Assembly: GCF_901000735.1 (NCBI RefSeq)
Contig: NC_081544.1
Span: 17,675,980 to 17,739,979 of the forward strand
Direction: 5' to 3'
Length of the DNA stretch: 64,000 nt
Source: Corylus avellana
Taxonomy: Eukaryota > Streptophyta > Magnoliopsida > Fagales > Betulaceae
Shown here: piece by piece, positions 25,701 through 37,700 of the stretch
Layout: every line of letters starts with the position of its first letter
Position numbering within the stretch: position 1 is the first letter of the stretch
The notes under the pieces: model-generated
The model's input: only the letters and a program-made list of their open reading frames with translations
What the model was told of the DNA's origin: nothing
Database searches by the model: none
Position numbers and translations under genes: made by a program

Positions 25701-28700
25701 TGCATCGTAAGAAAACTCAACATAAGAAATCAAGAAACTTTAAAACTCTTTTCTTGATTTTGGTAAGAAAGATTGCAAGAACTTTAACATGGTGCCATTA
25801 CAACTCAAAACATGCAAAAATACATTAAGGATGACAACAAGAGGATAAGAATGGTTAAGGGATTACCTTGGAAAATGGCAATAGTACAAGCTTTCTTCTT
25901 CCGCTCTCTCAATTCTCAAAACTCACAAGGCACTCACAATGGGAGGTTACAGAGAGCCTAGGGGCGGTATGATGGCTTCAAAGGGGTGGTGGGGGTTGGT
26001 ATTTATAAAGGAGAAAAAGCTGGAGGTGCTCACCAACTATTCTGAAAAGTAGCGGACATCTGGTACTATAGGGGTGAACGTTCGGTACTATTTTCATTGG
26101 GTAAACGGGTTTAGTGTACGTTCTAGGTATTATCCAGGGGTTTTTCAAAAAGCTATGTACGTCTGGTGTGGTCCCTTGGCGTACGTCCAGTACTAGAGAC
26201 AAGAGCGTACGTCCGGTGGTCCCTATGCATACGTCCTCAACTAAAAACAAGATCATACGTCTGGTGGTCTCCACGCATACGTCCTCTACTAAAGACAAGA
26301 GCGCACGTCCAGTGGTCCCCATGCATACCTCCTCTACTAAAGACAAGAGTGTACGTACGGTTAGAAGTGGTAGGTTTGGGTTTTACTTCAAGGCTTTATG
26401 GTAAGTATGAGGGCTTTGTGTTATGTTGAGATGGCTAAGAGTTTTCTGTTTAGGGTTGATTTAGAAGGCTATTTGTTGAGTAAGGGTTTAAAACTCTTTT
26501 TAAAATGATTTAAAAAGTCGGGGTATTACAGATAGTACCACATGGCACATTATCAAGTGATTCTGATACCATTTGTAACGACCTAGAACAAAACGCTAGC
26601 TACATCTGCGGTATCACCTCAAAAGGACTAGTCAATTTGTAGTTTCCCTATAATCACTTATAAAACTTAATTTCATCTAGTAATTAAGTAATGTAGGATT
26701 TAGCACCCATGAGTGTCTTTCTATTATCCACACACTCTATGTGGATAACTTATCTTCGCAATATGAGATTGGGGTGAGGGCTTCCATATGGGTAGTCACC
26801 AAAGTGATGAAAGGATCGTACTTTGGACCCTGGCCGAAGAGAAGTTAAAAGGTAAATTTGTAGTCGTTCAGTGGCGTGCCGACAATGAGGGTAGCGGCTA
26901 TGTGCTTCAAGTGTTGGAAATAGTCTGTGATGGAGGAGTTTCCCTTCTTCACAATTGTCAGTTGATGGTGTAGGCTCATGGTGCAGGCTTGGGAAGTGGA
27001 GGTGAAGGTCCATTCGAGCATCTTCCACAGCTCCTTGACACTTTTGCAACTGAGGGTTTAGGGGAGAAGCTCTTTGGATATGGTGGCCATAAGCATGCTC
27101 TGGTCAGGGAGCCATCAGCAAAGGTGGAAGTTTGTGGAAGGGTGATATGTTGGTGCCATCGACGAAGCTGTAAAGATCATGGCCACTTTTGTGCAAATAT
27201 CCACTTAAATTAATAGGCAAATAATTGTACGTTTAAGTCACAAGTGCACAAGATCAAAATAGTAGTATAGGGTGCAAGTACGAGATCATTCCCACAAGGA
27301 TTGCCGTAAATTATGCTTAAAATAAATTCCGTAATTAAAACAAAACATAGATTGATTTTTGAGTTAATAAAGATAAAGGTAGGGCTTTGATGTCCACCAC
27401 TAATCATGCTCAAATAGTATAACAATATGCCAATGCTTTAATCATATTATGAATACATAATGTTTGCCAACCTAAGGGCATGAATGTATACTCCTTAAGC
27501 TATAGATTTCCTAAGCAATGAATTAAGCATGGGTGTATACTCTAATTCTTTTATTTCTTAAAGGAATTAGCATGGGTGTATACTAAGTTGTTATTTAAGA
27601 AAGCATAAATCTATGGAAATTGACAAACACACGGAACCTAGGGCATGAGTGTATACTCTCGGTTTTCCGTGTTGATTAACCCAAGAACCCGTGAGGAATT
27701 CTTTTGTTACTCTATTAAACCCAGGACTCGATCATCCAAATTGATTTAATTAACTAATCCATACCACATGCATATGTTGATCAGGCAAACACATATGAAG
27801 AATTCAATAAAACATGAATTAATCAAGTTAGGCATCACAATATGATTATCACAAAGGCATCAATATTAACATATTAAATAAACATAATTAGGGCTTCAAT
27901 CTAGCCCTACTAAAGAGTTTAGTTACACGTGATTTTGATGTAAAACATCTTCATAAAATAAAATAGAAAGGAAAAGAATAAACCCGAAACTTGAGCTTGA
28001 AGAGCCTCCAATTCTTCTCCTTGGAATTGTGTGTCTATTCTATAGGTTTAAGGGTCTATTTATAGGCCTTAGGAACACTCTAGAAACCCTAAAACTCGTA
28101 ACTTTTGCGTTCTACTTTGCCTAGGGTTTTGAAGGGGTCAAAAAGAGGACTTTCCAGAATAGGGCGCTACTGCCTTACTCTTCACGCACGGGTGAGCTTG
28201 ATCGCAGCCCGTGTTCACTCGATCGCAGGTCTGCGATCGATCGTGTGTGTTGAGTGCTCGATTGCAGATGCGATTGATGTTGCTTCTTGTGCACATGAGC
28301 GCACGCCTTGTGCTCGTTTCTTGAGGCTCTCTGGTAGTGCACTCGATCACAGGTGCCCTGCGATCAATCGTACTATTAGAACCTTTAGCTTTTTCCAAAT
28401 TTGCTCTTTAAGCCCCAAACTTTCAGAATTGCTTTATTTTCTTCCAAAAGCCTACAAAAACACAGAAAACACATAAAAGAACTAAAATAGCACAAACTAA
28501 CAAAATTAAGGAATTAACAAATATAAGTTTAAGGGCTAAAATATGAATATTTTGGCACTTATCACACCCTCAAACTTACATATTGCTAGTCCCTTAGCAA
28601 TACGAAACTAAAACTAAATGAAAAACAAAAAGATAAATCCATCTTTTGTGGGATATACGATTGCATTTAGCATATGCAACAAGCCTTTTAAACCCCTAGG

Positions 28701-31700
28701 AATTTCCTAGAGGACGAGTGAAGTCTCATGAGGGTTTTTCAGGAATATTACCCACAAACATTATGCACAAGTTCATGTTACCCAAAAACTCAATTGTCAC
28801 TCAAACCCATGATTTTCAATCATTAACAAGCTTAAAAAGATAAACTTCATCTTCATTATGAATTGAAATTTTAAAGTCTAATTACTTACAAAAGACAGGC
28901 TAAGGCATCACAAGTTCGAAATAGTGTAAAGTGAACTAGCACACAAATATGAATCTTCCAATTATTTTCAATGTGCAATGTCTCAATATCTCAAAGTTCA
29001 TTGAAATCCCTATTAGAATGAATAACTATGGCATAACATTTCGTTTTCTCTCTTTTTAATTTTTTTAATTTTTTAATTTTTTATTTATTTTTATTTTTTA
29101 TAGTCAGGATGTGCATGTTTTGTTCCCTTAAGCTTTCTAATTGACTCATGTAGCAAGTATTAAGTCAATGACTCCCAAACTAGGTGATTTTAGGGCATTA
29201 GGTGTAAACACCCCTAAGGACTTACTAATTCGAGTCAAAAAGGTTACGAAACTAAATTAACTATGGCATTAACCAAATCAAAATTCTTCACCTTTTGACG
29301 TAAATACTCAATGCTTTGAGGCAAGAGGTCCAATTACTTAGTAAAAAGCTTATTAATGATCATATTTCTCTTCTTTTTTTTTTTCTTTTTTTTTTTATTT
29401 ATATGCCAAAGTATCAATCTAATAAATCATCTAGTTTCACCAAAGACATAGAAACATACATATCAAACTTTCATATCATACCCCACAAATTATGTGTTAA
29501 TATGCTTGTGTAGATCAGATCAAGCATGTGAATTGTCAACTATCCAAAGCAAGTAACCAAACTGAAAAACTCAATTATCAGATCATGTGTTCAAAATTTT
29601 AAGCTCCCCAATGAGAATCAAATCATAATTTTTAGGATCAATCAAAATTTTAAGACAACATGAATATATATATATATATATATTTTTCTTTTTCTTTTTC
29701 CTAAAATAAGGGACAAAGTTTGTGTAAAGTGTCTCCCATACCTCCAAACTTAAATTACACATTGTCCCTAATGTGTGTATAACATTGAAATATCTTACCC
29801 GGGAGATGGATGAACTGTCTGGAATAACATAGCTCATAGCATACCCCCAAACTTTAATTGAAGTACACTTGTCCCTGCAAAACAAACTATTAACATAACA
29901 ATGGAAAACAAAAACTTAAAAAAAAAAAAAATGAAAAACAATATTAAAATAAAAAGGATATGATGTGGGGTGCCTCCCATGAGCGTTAAGTTTAACGTCT
30001 TCAGCCAGACTGTGGTTCTGCTTCAGTATTACTGTTTTGCATATTGGATAGACTGGAGTGCCAAATCTTCATCTCTTGGTACCAATTTCACTTCAAGATA
30101 TGGCTTTACTCTATGTCCATTCACCTTGAATGTTTGATTTTTTCTGGACTATGAACCTCCAAAGCTCCATGAGGAAAAACTTTGGTAACAACACAAGGGC
30201 CAAACCATCTAGACTTAAACTTACTAGGGAAGAGTCTTAACCTTGAATTATAGATCAACGCCTTCTATCCCATATGAAACTCCTTCCTGACCAGTTGCTT
30301 ATCATGATACGCCTTGGTTCTTTCCTTGTAGAGCTTGGCGTTCTCATATGCATTATGCCTTAATTCCTCAAGTTCATTTAATTGCATCTTTCTCTTTTCA
30401 CCAGCTTATTTCATGTCAAAGTTGAACTTCTTGATGGCCCAATATGCTCTGTACTCCAACTCCACTGGTAGATGACAGGCTTTCCAAAGACCAACCGATA
30501 TGGGGACATGCCAATAGGCATCTTGTATTCAGTCCTATAAGCCCATAGTGCATCATTCAAGTGCAAAGACCAATCCTTCTTGCTGGGATTCACTATCCTT
30601 TCTAGGATGCTTTTGACCACTGGTTTGAGGATAGTATGGAGTGACAACCTTATGTGTGATCCCATACTTCTTTATTAAATAAGCAAAGGCATTATTGTTG
30701 AAATGGCTACCTCCATCTCTGATTATTGCCCTTGGCGTCCCAAACCTAGCAAACATGTTTTCATGCAAAAACTTCACAACCACTTTGTGATCATTAGTCT
30801 ATGAGGGGACAGCCTCGACCCATTTGGGCACATAATCCACACCCACAAGAATATATAAATAACCATATGAGTTAGGAAATGGACCCATGAAGTCAATACC
30901 CCATACACTAAAGAGCTCTACCACTTGAATGTTTTGCAATGGCATCTGATTTCTGGATGAGATGTTACCTATCCTCTGGCATCTATCACAAGAGCTGCAA
31001 AAAAAATGGCATATTTAAACACATTAGGCCAATAAAACCCAGATTGTAATACCTTAAGAGCTGTTCTCTTTGCCCCAAAGCATCCTCCACAAGCAAACTG
31101 GTGGCAATGCTGCAATATGCTCATGTGCTACTCCTCTGAGACACACATTCTGATGATTTGATCAGGGCAAAATTTGAACAGATAGGGGTCATCCCAATGG
31201 TAATGTCTAGATATAGACATCAACCTCTTCCTTTCTTGACTAGACATACCTGGAGGAAAAACCTTGGCAGTTATACAATTAACAATATCTGCATATCATG
31301 AAAGTTTGGTGTCTACTATAAATAACTGCTCATCTGGAAAACTTTCTTTCAAAGGAAGCTCATCTCCTTCTTTTTCATGAAGTAGCCTGGATAGGTGATC
31401 TACCACCACATTCTTACTGCCCTCCTTATCTCTGATCTCAAGGTCCAATTCTTGTAGTAATAGTACCCATCTGATTAATCTAGGCTTTGCATCTTTCTTA
31501 GCAAACAAATAGCTCAAAGCAGCATGGTCAGTGAATACTATAACCTTAGAACCAATCAGGTATGATCTAAATTTCTCCAAAGCAAATATGACAACAAATA
31601 ATTCTTTCTCAGTAGTAGAATAATTTAGCTGAGCATTATTCAATGTTCTAGAAGCATAATAAATAGCATAAGGTACCTTATTGATTCTTTGACCAAAGAC

Positions 31701-34700
31701 AGCTCCCAAGCCAAAGTCATTGGCATCATACATGAGCTCAAATGCAAGGTTCCAATCAAGTGCCATCATTATTGGTGTAGATGTGAGCAGTTTTTTCAAT
31801 GTGTTGAAAGCATTCATACATTCTTCAGACCATTCAAATTTGGCATCCTTGGCTAGCAATGCACAGAGGGGTCTAGAGATCTTGGAGAAATCCTTGATGA
31901 ACCTTCTATAGAACCCGGCATGTCCAAGAAAACTTCTTACACCCTTCACTGTCATAGGAGGAGGGAGTTTGGAGATGATGTCAATCTTGGCCTTATCCAC
32001 CTCAATGCCCTTGCTAGAAATGGAATGACCCAACACAATGCCTTGTTGAACCATGAAGTGGCATTTTTCCTAATTGAGCACTAAATTCCATTCTTCACAC
32101 CTCTTGAGGTCAGATGATTAAGGCATTCATCAAAATTAGAACCAAAAACACTAAAATCATCCACAAATACCTCAATAAATTTCTCCACCATGTCTGAGAA
32201 AATGCTCATCATGCATCTTTGAAAGGTGGCCGGTGCATTGCATAATCCATATGGCATCCTTTTGTAAGCAAATGTGCCAAATGGACATGTGAAAGTGGTC
32301 TTCTCTTGGTCCTCTAGTGCTATTGCAATCAAGTTATAGCCACTGTACCCATCCAAGAAGCAGTAGTATCTATGGCCAGCTAATCTCTCTAGTATCTCAT
32401 CCATGAAGGGTAAAGGGAAGTGATCTTTTCTGGTCACCTTGTTCAGCCTACTGTAGTCGACGCATACCCTCCAACCAGTGGTTATTCTTGTAGGTATCAG
32501 CTCATCTTCTTCATTCTTCTCCACTGTGATCCAACTCTTCTTTGGAATGACTTGAACTGGACTTACCCACTTACTATCTGAGATGGGGTAGATAATGCCA
32601 ACATCCAACAATTTCAATACCTCCGCCTTGACTACCTCCTTCATATGTGGGTTGAGTCTTCTTTGTGCATCCCTGGTTGGCTTTGCTTCGTCTTCAAGGA
32701 AGATTTGATGCATGCACTTTGCTGGACGTATACCCTTGACGTCAGCAATGGTCCATCCCAAAGCAGTTTTATGCTCTCTAAGAACTCTCAATAGCTTCTC
32801 TTCTTCCCCAAAACTTAGGTTTGCAGCAACTACGACCAGTAGTGTCTTGTTCTCTCCCAAGTAGGCATATGTCAGATGCTCTGCCAATTGCTTCAATTCC
32901 AATTTTGGTGTCTGGACAATAGGAGGGACAAGTGTAATATTAGTAGGCATAAGAGTTTCCAAGGGAGGAATGTACTTACTTGAACATGGAGGAGAGGCCT
33001 CAAGGAGGTGCACAACTTCAATGATGTCATCAGTAACATCTTCAAACTCTAGCTTAATGTCCTGCTTTGTGAAACTGTAAGTGAGGGTGGCCTTCAATGG
33101 ATCACTATGTTGGACCTAGAAAATTTTCTCAACAGCACCTTGGATCATACAAACATTAAAGCATTCTAAATCATCTTGAGGTAATTTCAATGTATCAAAT
33201 ATTATAAATTATTTCTTCTCACCATTCACCTTCATACTCACAATACCCTTTTTCACACAAATTTTTGTATCATCAGTTCTCATAAAGGGTCTTCCTAAGA
33301 TGATAGGCAAAGGCAATGGCATAGGTAATTCTTCCATATCTGATACAATGAAATCAGCAGGTAAAATAAATTCACCTACCTTTACCAAGCATCCTCAAGT
33401 ATACCTCTTGGTCTTTTGATGCTTCTGTCAGACAATTGCAAGGTGATTTAAGTTGGTTGAAGCTCCCCCAAACCCATTGTCTCATATATAGTGTATGGCA
33501 GCAAATTAACCCCTGCTCCTAGACCCAATAGTGCCCTTTCAAAAAGATGGTCTCCTATCCTGCAAGGAATGGTAAAACTACCTGGATCTTCTAGCTTTGG
33601 TGGTAGTTTTCTTAACAACACCGCACTTACCTCCTTTGTTAAAGCCACTGTCTCATGCTCCTGAAACTTCCTTTTTTGAGTGTAACAATCCTTTAAAAAT
33701 TTAGCATATGAGGGAATTTATTTAATTACATCTAATAAAGGAATGTTAATCTCTACAATTCTCAAAGTCTCAAAAATGTCAAGAAGCTGTTTTTCTTTCG
33801 TTGGCTTTACTAACCTTTGAGGGAATGGTGGTGCATTCACCTTCTCCATTTTACTTACCTTGGATGTTGAGGCTTCATCTGGAGATGCTTGTGCTGTCTC
33901 TTCAATTCCTATGACCTTGCCATTTCTAAGAATTGTGACAACTTTCAATTGCTGGTGACCTCCTAGATTAGGTATTGTTTGGGCTGGAAATTCACCCTGC
34001 TTTCTTTCACTAAGCTCCTTAGCCATTTGCCCCATTTGTACTTCCAGTCTTTGAATGGCTTGATCGGTTATTTGAATAGCTTGATCGGTCTTTACATTAG
34101 TTTGTTGTTGCGCAATCACAAATTGTTGTACAAGACTTTCCACAAGACTTTCCAAGTCATTCTTCTTTGGCTCTTAAACTAGTTGGATTACTTGTTGGGG
34201 ACTCCTCTGCTGCCCTTGAGGGTTCAGAACACTCTGATTGTTACTTCATAAGAAATTGGGGTGGTTGCGCCACCCTGGATTGTAGGTGTTGGAGAATGGA
34301 TTGTTCTTGGGAGGATAATTGTTCTGTCCCACATAGTTCGCTTGCTCTTGATCAGCAATTGGATACAAAGGGCAAGTCTCAGTGGAGTGATCGGAATGGG
34401 AACATCTGGCACATACCTCGAGTTGTGCAGCTTGTTGACTAGGCGAGATGTTCTGAGCAGTCATGGCTTTGACAATCATATCCAGCTTTCTTTCCATGGC
34501 AGCCATCTTATTTTGAGATCCTCCATTCAGGTTCACTTCATACATGCCCTTACTTTTTATTCCTTGCCTTCCTCTAGAACAAAATTGTTGGGAGTGTTCA
34601 CTCAGTTTTTCGAAGAGCTCCATGGCTTCCTCACTACTCTTTTCCATAAGCATACCTCCACAAGCTGAATCAATAATTCCTTTGTTAGTGTCATCTAACC

Positions 34701-37700
34701 CTTCATAAAAAATTTGTACCTGATCATCTTGAGGTATGTTGTAATGTGGACACTTAAGAAGCAGCGCATTGAAGTGGTCCTATGCTTCAAAGAAAAGATC
34801 TCCATCTCATTGTTGGAATGTTTGAAGCTCCCTTCTAAGCTGCCTTGTCTTTTGAGCTGGGAAAAACTTCACTAGGAACTTACTAGATAATTCTTCCCAA
34901 GTATGAATGGAATCTACAGGCAAGGAATAATACCATAACTTAGCATTATCTTTCAAGGAAAAAGGAAAGGGTTAAATACTAAATACCCTCATGGGGTTTC
35001 ATTACTTTATTTTTTCTCCCATAGGGTTTGATTTTTATCACAGGAGGTCCCTGTGGTTTTGATAATAGACCAAGTTAGTCCTCTGTCAGTTGACTGTTAA
35101 TTGACTTAATGGAATTCCATGTAGACCAATCAAATGTTGACACGTGGCACCTACTTAAAAATTTATTTATTTTTTTAAAATTAAAAAAATTTGGGGGTGG
35201 CTCCTTGGCCATTTGGGGGTGGCTCTGCCACACCTTTGGAGCCAAAGGGGTGGCCGAGCCGCCCCCAAATGGCCAAGGGGGTGGCTCGGCCACCCCTAAT
35301 TTTTTTTTTATTAAATACATTTTTTTTAATTTAAAAAAAAAAATTAAGTAGGTGCCACGTGTCAACATTTGATTGGTCCATGTGGAATTCCCTTAAGTCA
35401 ACTAATGATCAACTAACGGAGGACTAACTTAGTCTATTATCAAAACCATAGAGACCTCCTGTGATAAAAATCAAACCCTAGGGAGGAAAAAATAAAGTAA
35501 TGAAACCCCAGGGGGGTATTTAGTATTTAACCCAAAAGGAAATAAGACTAACCTAATTCCCTCCGAATTTAGGCCCTGGATGTGCTGAAGCTTGCAAAGA
35601 TCAAAGAATTCCCTAAGGTGCAAGTGTGGATTCAGTAGTTGTGCCCTTTAAGTGAGTCAAAGCATTGTGTATTTGTAGGGATATATAGTAATTGCCTTCC
35701 GCCTCCAGTTGATAAGCGATGCATGATGGCTGGTTGAGGTTTTGTGGGATGAACGACTGTTTCATGGGCCTTCATGCTGGCGGCAGGTTCTCTAAAAGAT
35801 CTTCCATTGTTTCCTAAACTTCTTCTTCTTCTTCTTCTTCGGTGTCAGAGTTTTCTCTAGGCCTTTGTCGAATAGTCCGTTCAATTTCTGGATCGAGTGG
35901 ATGGTTGAGGCTTCAGATCGACGACCTTGCATAAGAAGATTTGCCTCTACAATCACAGCAGCTTCAGTACTGCTGTTTGGATGTCCTCTGGAACTGCGCT
36001 CGATCACAGGTTAGTGCGCTCAATCACACTCAGTCTACGCTCGATCGCAATAACAGAATGCAAGATGCTGCAGAGCTGAAACATAACAGGAAAAAAAAAA
36101 AAAAAGATTTTTGATAAAAACAAAACAATAGAATTAAAATTTAAATTTTAAAATAACTAAACTAAGGGAAAATAATTCTAAACAAAATTTGACTCAATCC
36201 CCGGCAACAGCGTCATAAACTTGTTGTGCAAATATCCACCTAAATTAATAGGCAAATAATTGTACGTTTAAGTCGCAACTGCACAAGATCAAAATAGTAG
36301 TATAGGGTGCAAGTATGAGATCATTCCCACGAGGATTACCGTAAATTATGCTTAAAATAAATTCCGTAATTAAAACAAAACAAAGATTGATTTTTGAGTT
36401 AATAAAGATAAAGGTATGGCTTTGATATCCACCACTAATCATGCTCAAATAATATAACAATATGCCAATGCTTTAATCATATTATGAGGGGAAATTACAT
36501 ATAAACTTCTTTGGTCAACGCGGTTTTATTAAAAACTCCCTAGGTGTTTTTTTTTCGGAAATTAACTCCCTGGGTCAATCGAAACTACAATAAACTCCCT
36601 ACTGTCAAAAATTTTTAACAGTCGTTAGTGCTACTCAAAACTCCCCGTTTTACCTCATTAAAATATTAATTTTTTATTAATTTAATTTAAAAAGTTAAAT
36701 CTTAAAAAAAAAAAATTGAAGGGTGGCCAGGGGTGGCGGTGCCACCCCCCCAACCCCTATAGGGTGGCCGTAAGCCACCCTAGGGGTGGTGTGGCCACCC
36801 CTGGAGTGGGTTGCAGCCACCCCCAGGTGGTTTGGGGTGGCTTGGGGTGGCCGCGGGCCACCCCATTGGGGGTTTGGGGTGGCCTGCAGGCCACCCCTCC
36901 ACCCGTGGTGGGCTAGGCCACCAGTAGGTGGAAAGAGGTGAGCATGAGCCACCCGAGCCTGAGGGTGAAAACAGACCCACCATGAATGGTTTGGGGTGGC
37001 CTCAGTCCACACAGGGGTGGCAAGCCACCCAGTCGACAATTCACCCCTGGGGTGGCTTATGGCCACCCCATAGGGGTTGGGGGGGTGGCTAGGGGTGGTG
37101 GGTGCCACCTCTGGCCACCCTTCAAATTTATTTTTTTTTTAAGATTTAATTTTTTAAATTAAATTAATAAAAAATTAATATTTTAATCAGATAAAACGGG
37201 GAGTTTTGAGTGGACTAACGGCAGTTAACAAAAATTGACGGTAGGGAGTTTTTAAAAAAAGTGCATTGACCTAAAGAGTTTATATATAATTTTCCTATTA
37301 TGAATGCCTAATGTTGCCAACCTAAGGGCATGGGTGTATACTCCTTAAGCTATAGATTTTCCTATGCAACGAATTAGGCATGAGTGTATATTTCTTTCTT
37401 AAATGATTTAGCATGGGTGTATACTAAGTTGTTCTTTAAGAAAGCATAAATCTAGGGAAATCGACAAACACAAGGAACTTAGGGCATGGGTGTATACTTC
37501 TGATTTTCCATGTTGATTAACCCAAGAACCCATGAGGAATTCTTTTGTTACTCTATTAAACCCAATACTCGATCATCCAAATTGATTTACTTAATTAATC
37601 TATACCACATGCATATGTTGATCAGGCAAACACATATAAGGAATTCAATAAAACAGGAATTAATCAAATTAAGCATCTCAATATGATTATCACAAAGGCG

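Larger units (their letters stand above)
18354..26530 (+). mobile_element. Repeat D: TGTAACG-family LTR-like insertion with GATAG duplication
   Basis: It starts TGTAACGCCCCC and ends GGGGTATTACA, with perfect 5-bp duplications GATAG at 18349-18353 and 26531-26535. Its own sequence is about 2.1 kb (18354-18824 plus 24877-26530); the rest is a LINE. The block at 24935-25260 parallels 3790-4110 in B and 49425-49750 in E. In place of GAACGTTCGG runs it carries GTACGTCCGG variants and a 48-bp tandem repeat. Confidence 0.75.

Noticed and set aside
26195..26360. Possible CRISPR-like array
   Set aside because: Units are head-to-tail 48-bp repeats without unique spacers, in a plant retroelement.
26114..26429. 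Overlapping plus-strand ORFs with repetitive peptides
   Set aside because: They arise from the 48-bp tandem repeat, whose period keeps several frames open.
27210..27425. Paired ORFs at 27210-27425 and 36245-36460 with near-identical 71-aa products
   Set aside because: Their identity comes from the two Athila LTRs; this is not a conserved gene.
36695..37108. ORFs on both strands rich in Pro, Gly and His
   Set aside because: They reflect the GGGGTGGCC-rich foldback centre of a MITE; no protein family is recognisable.
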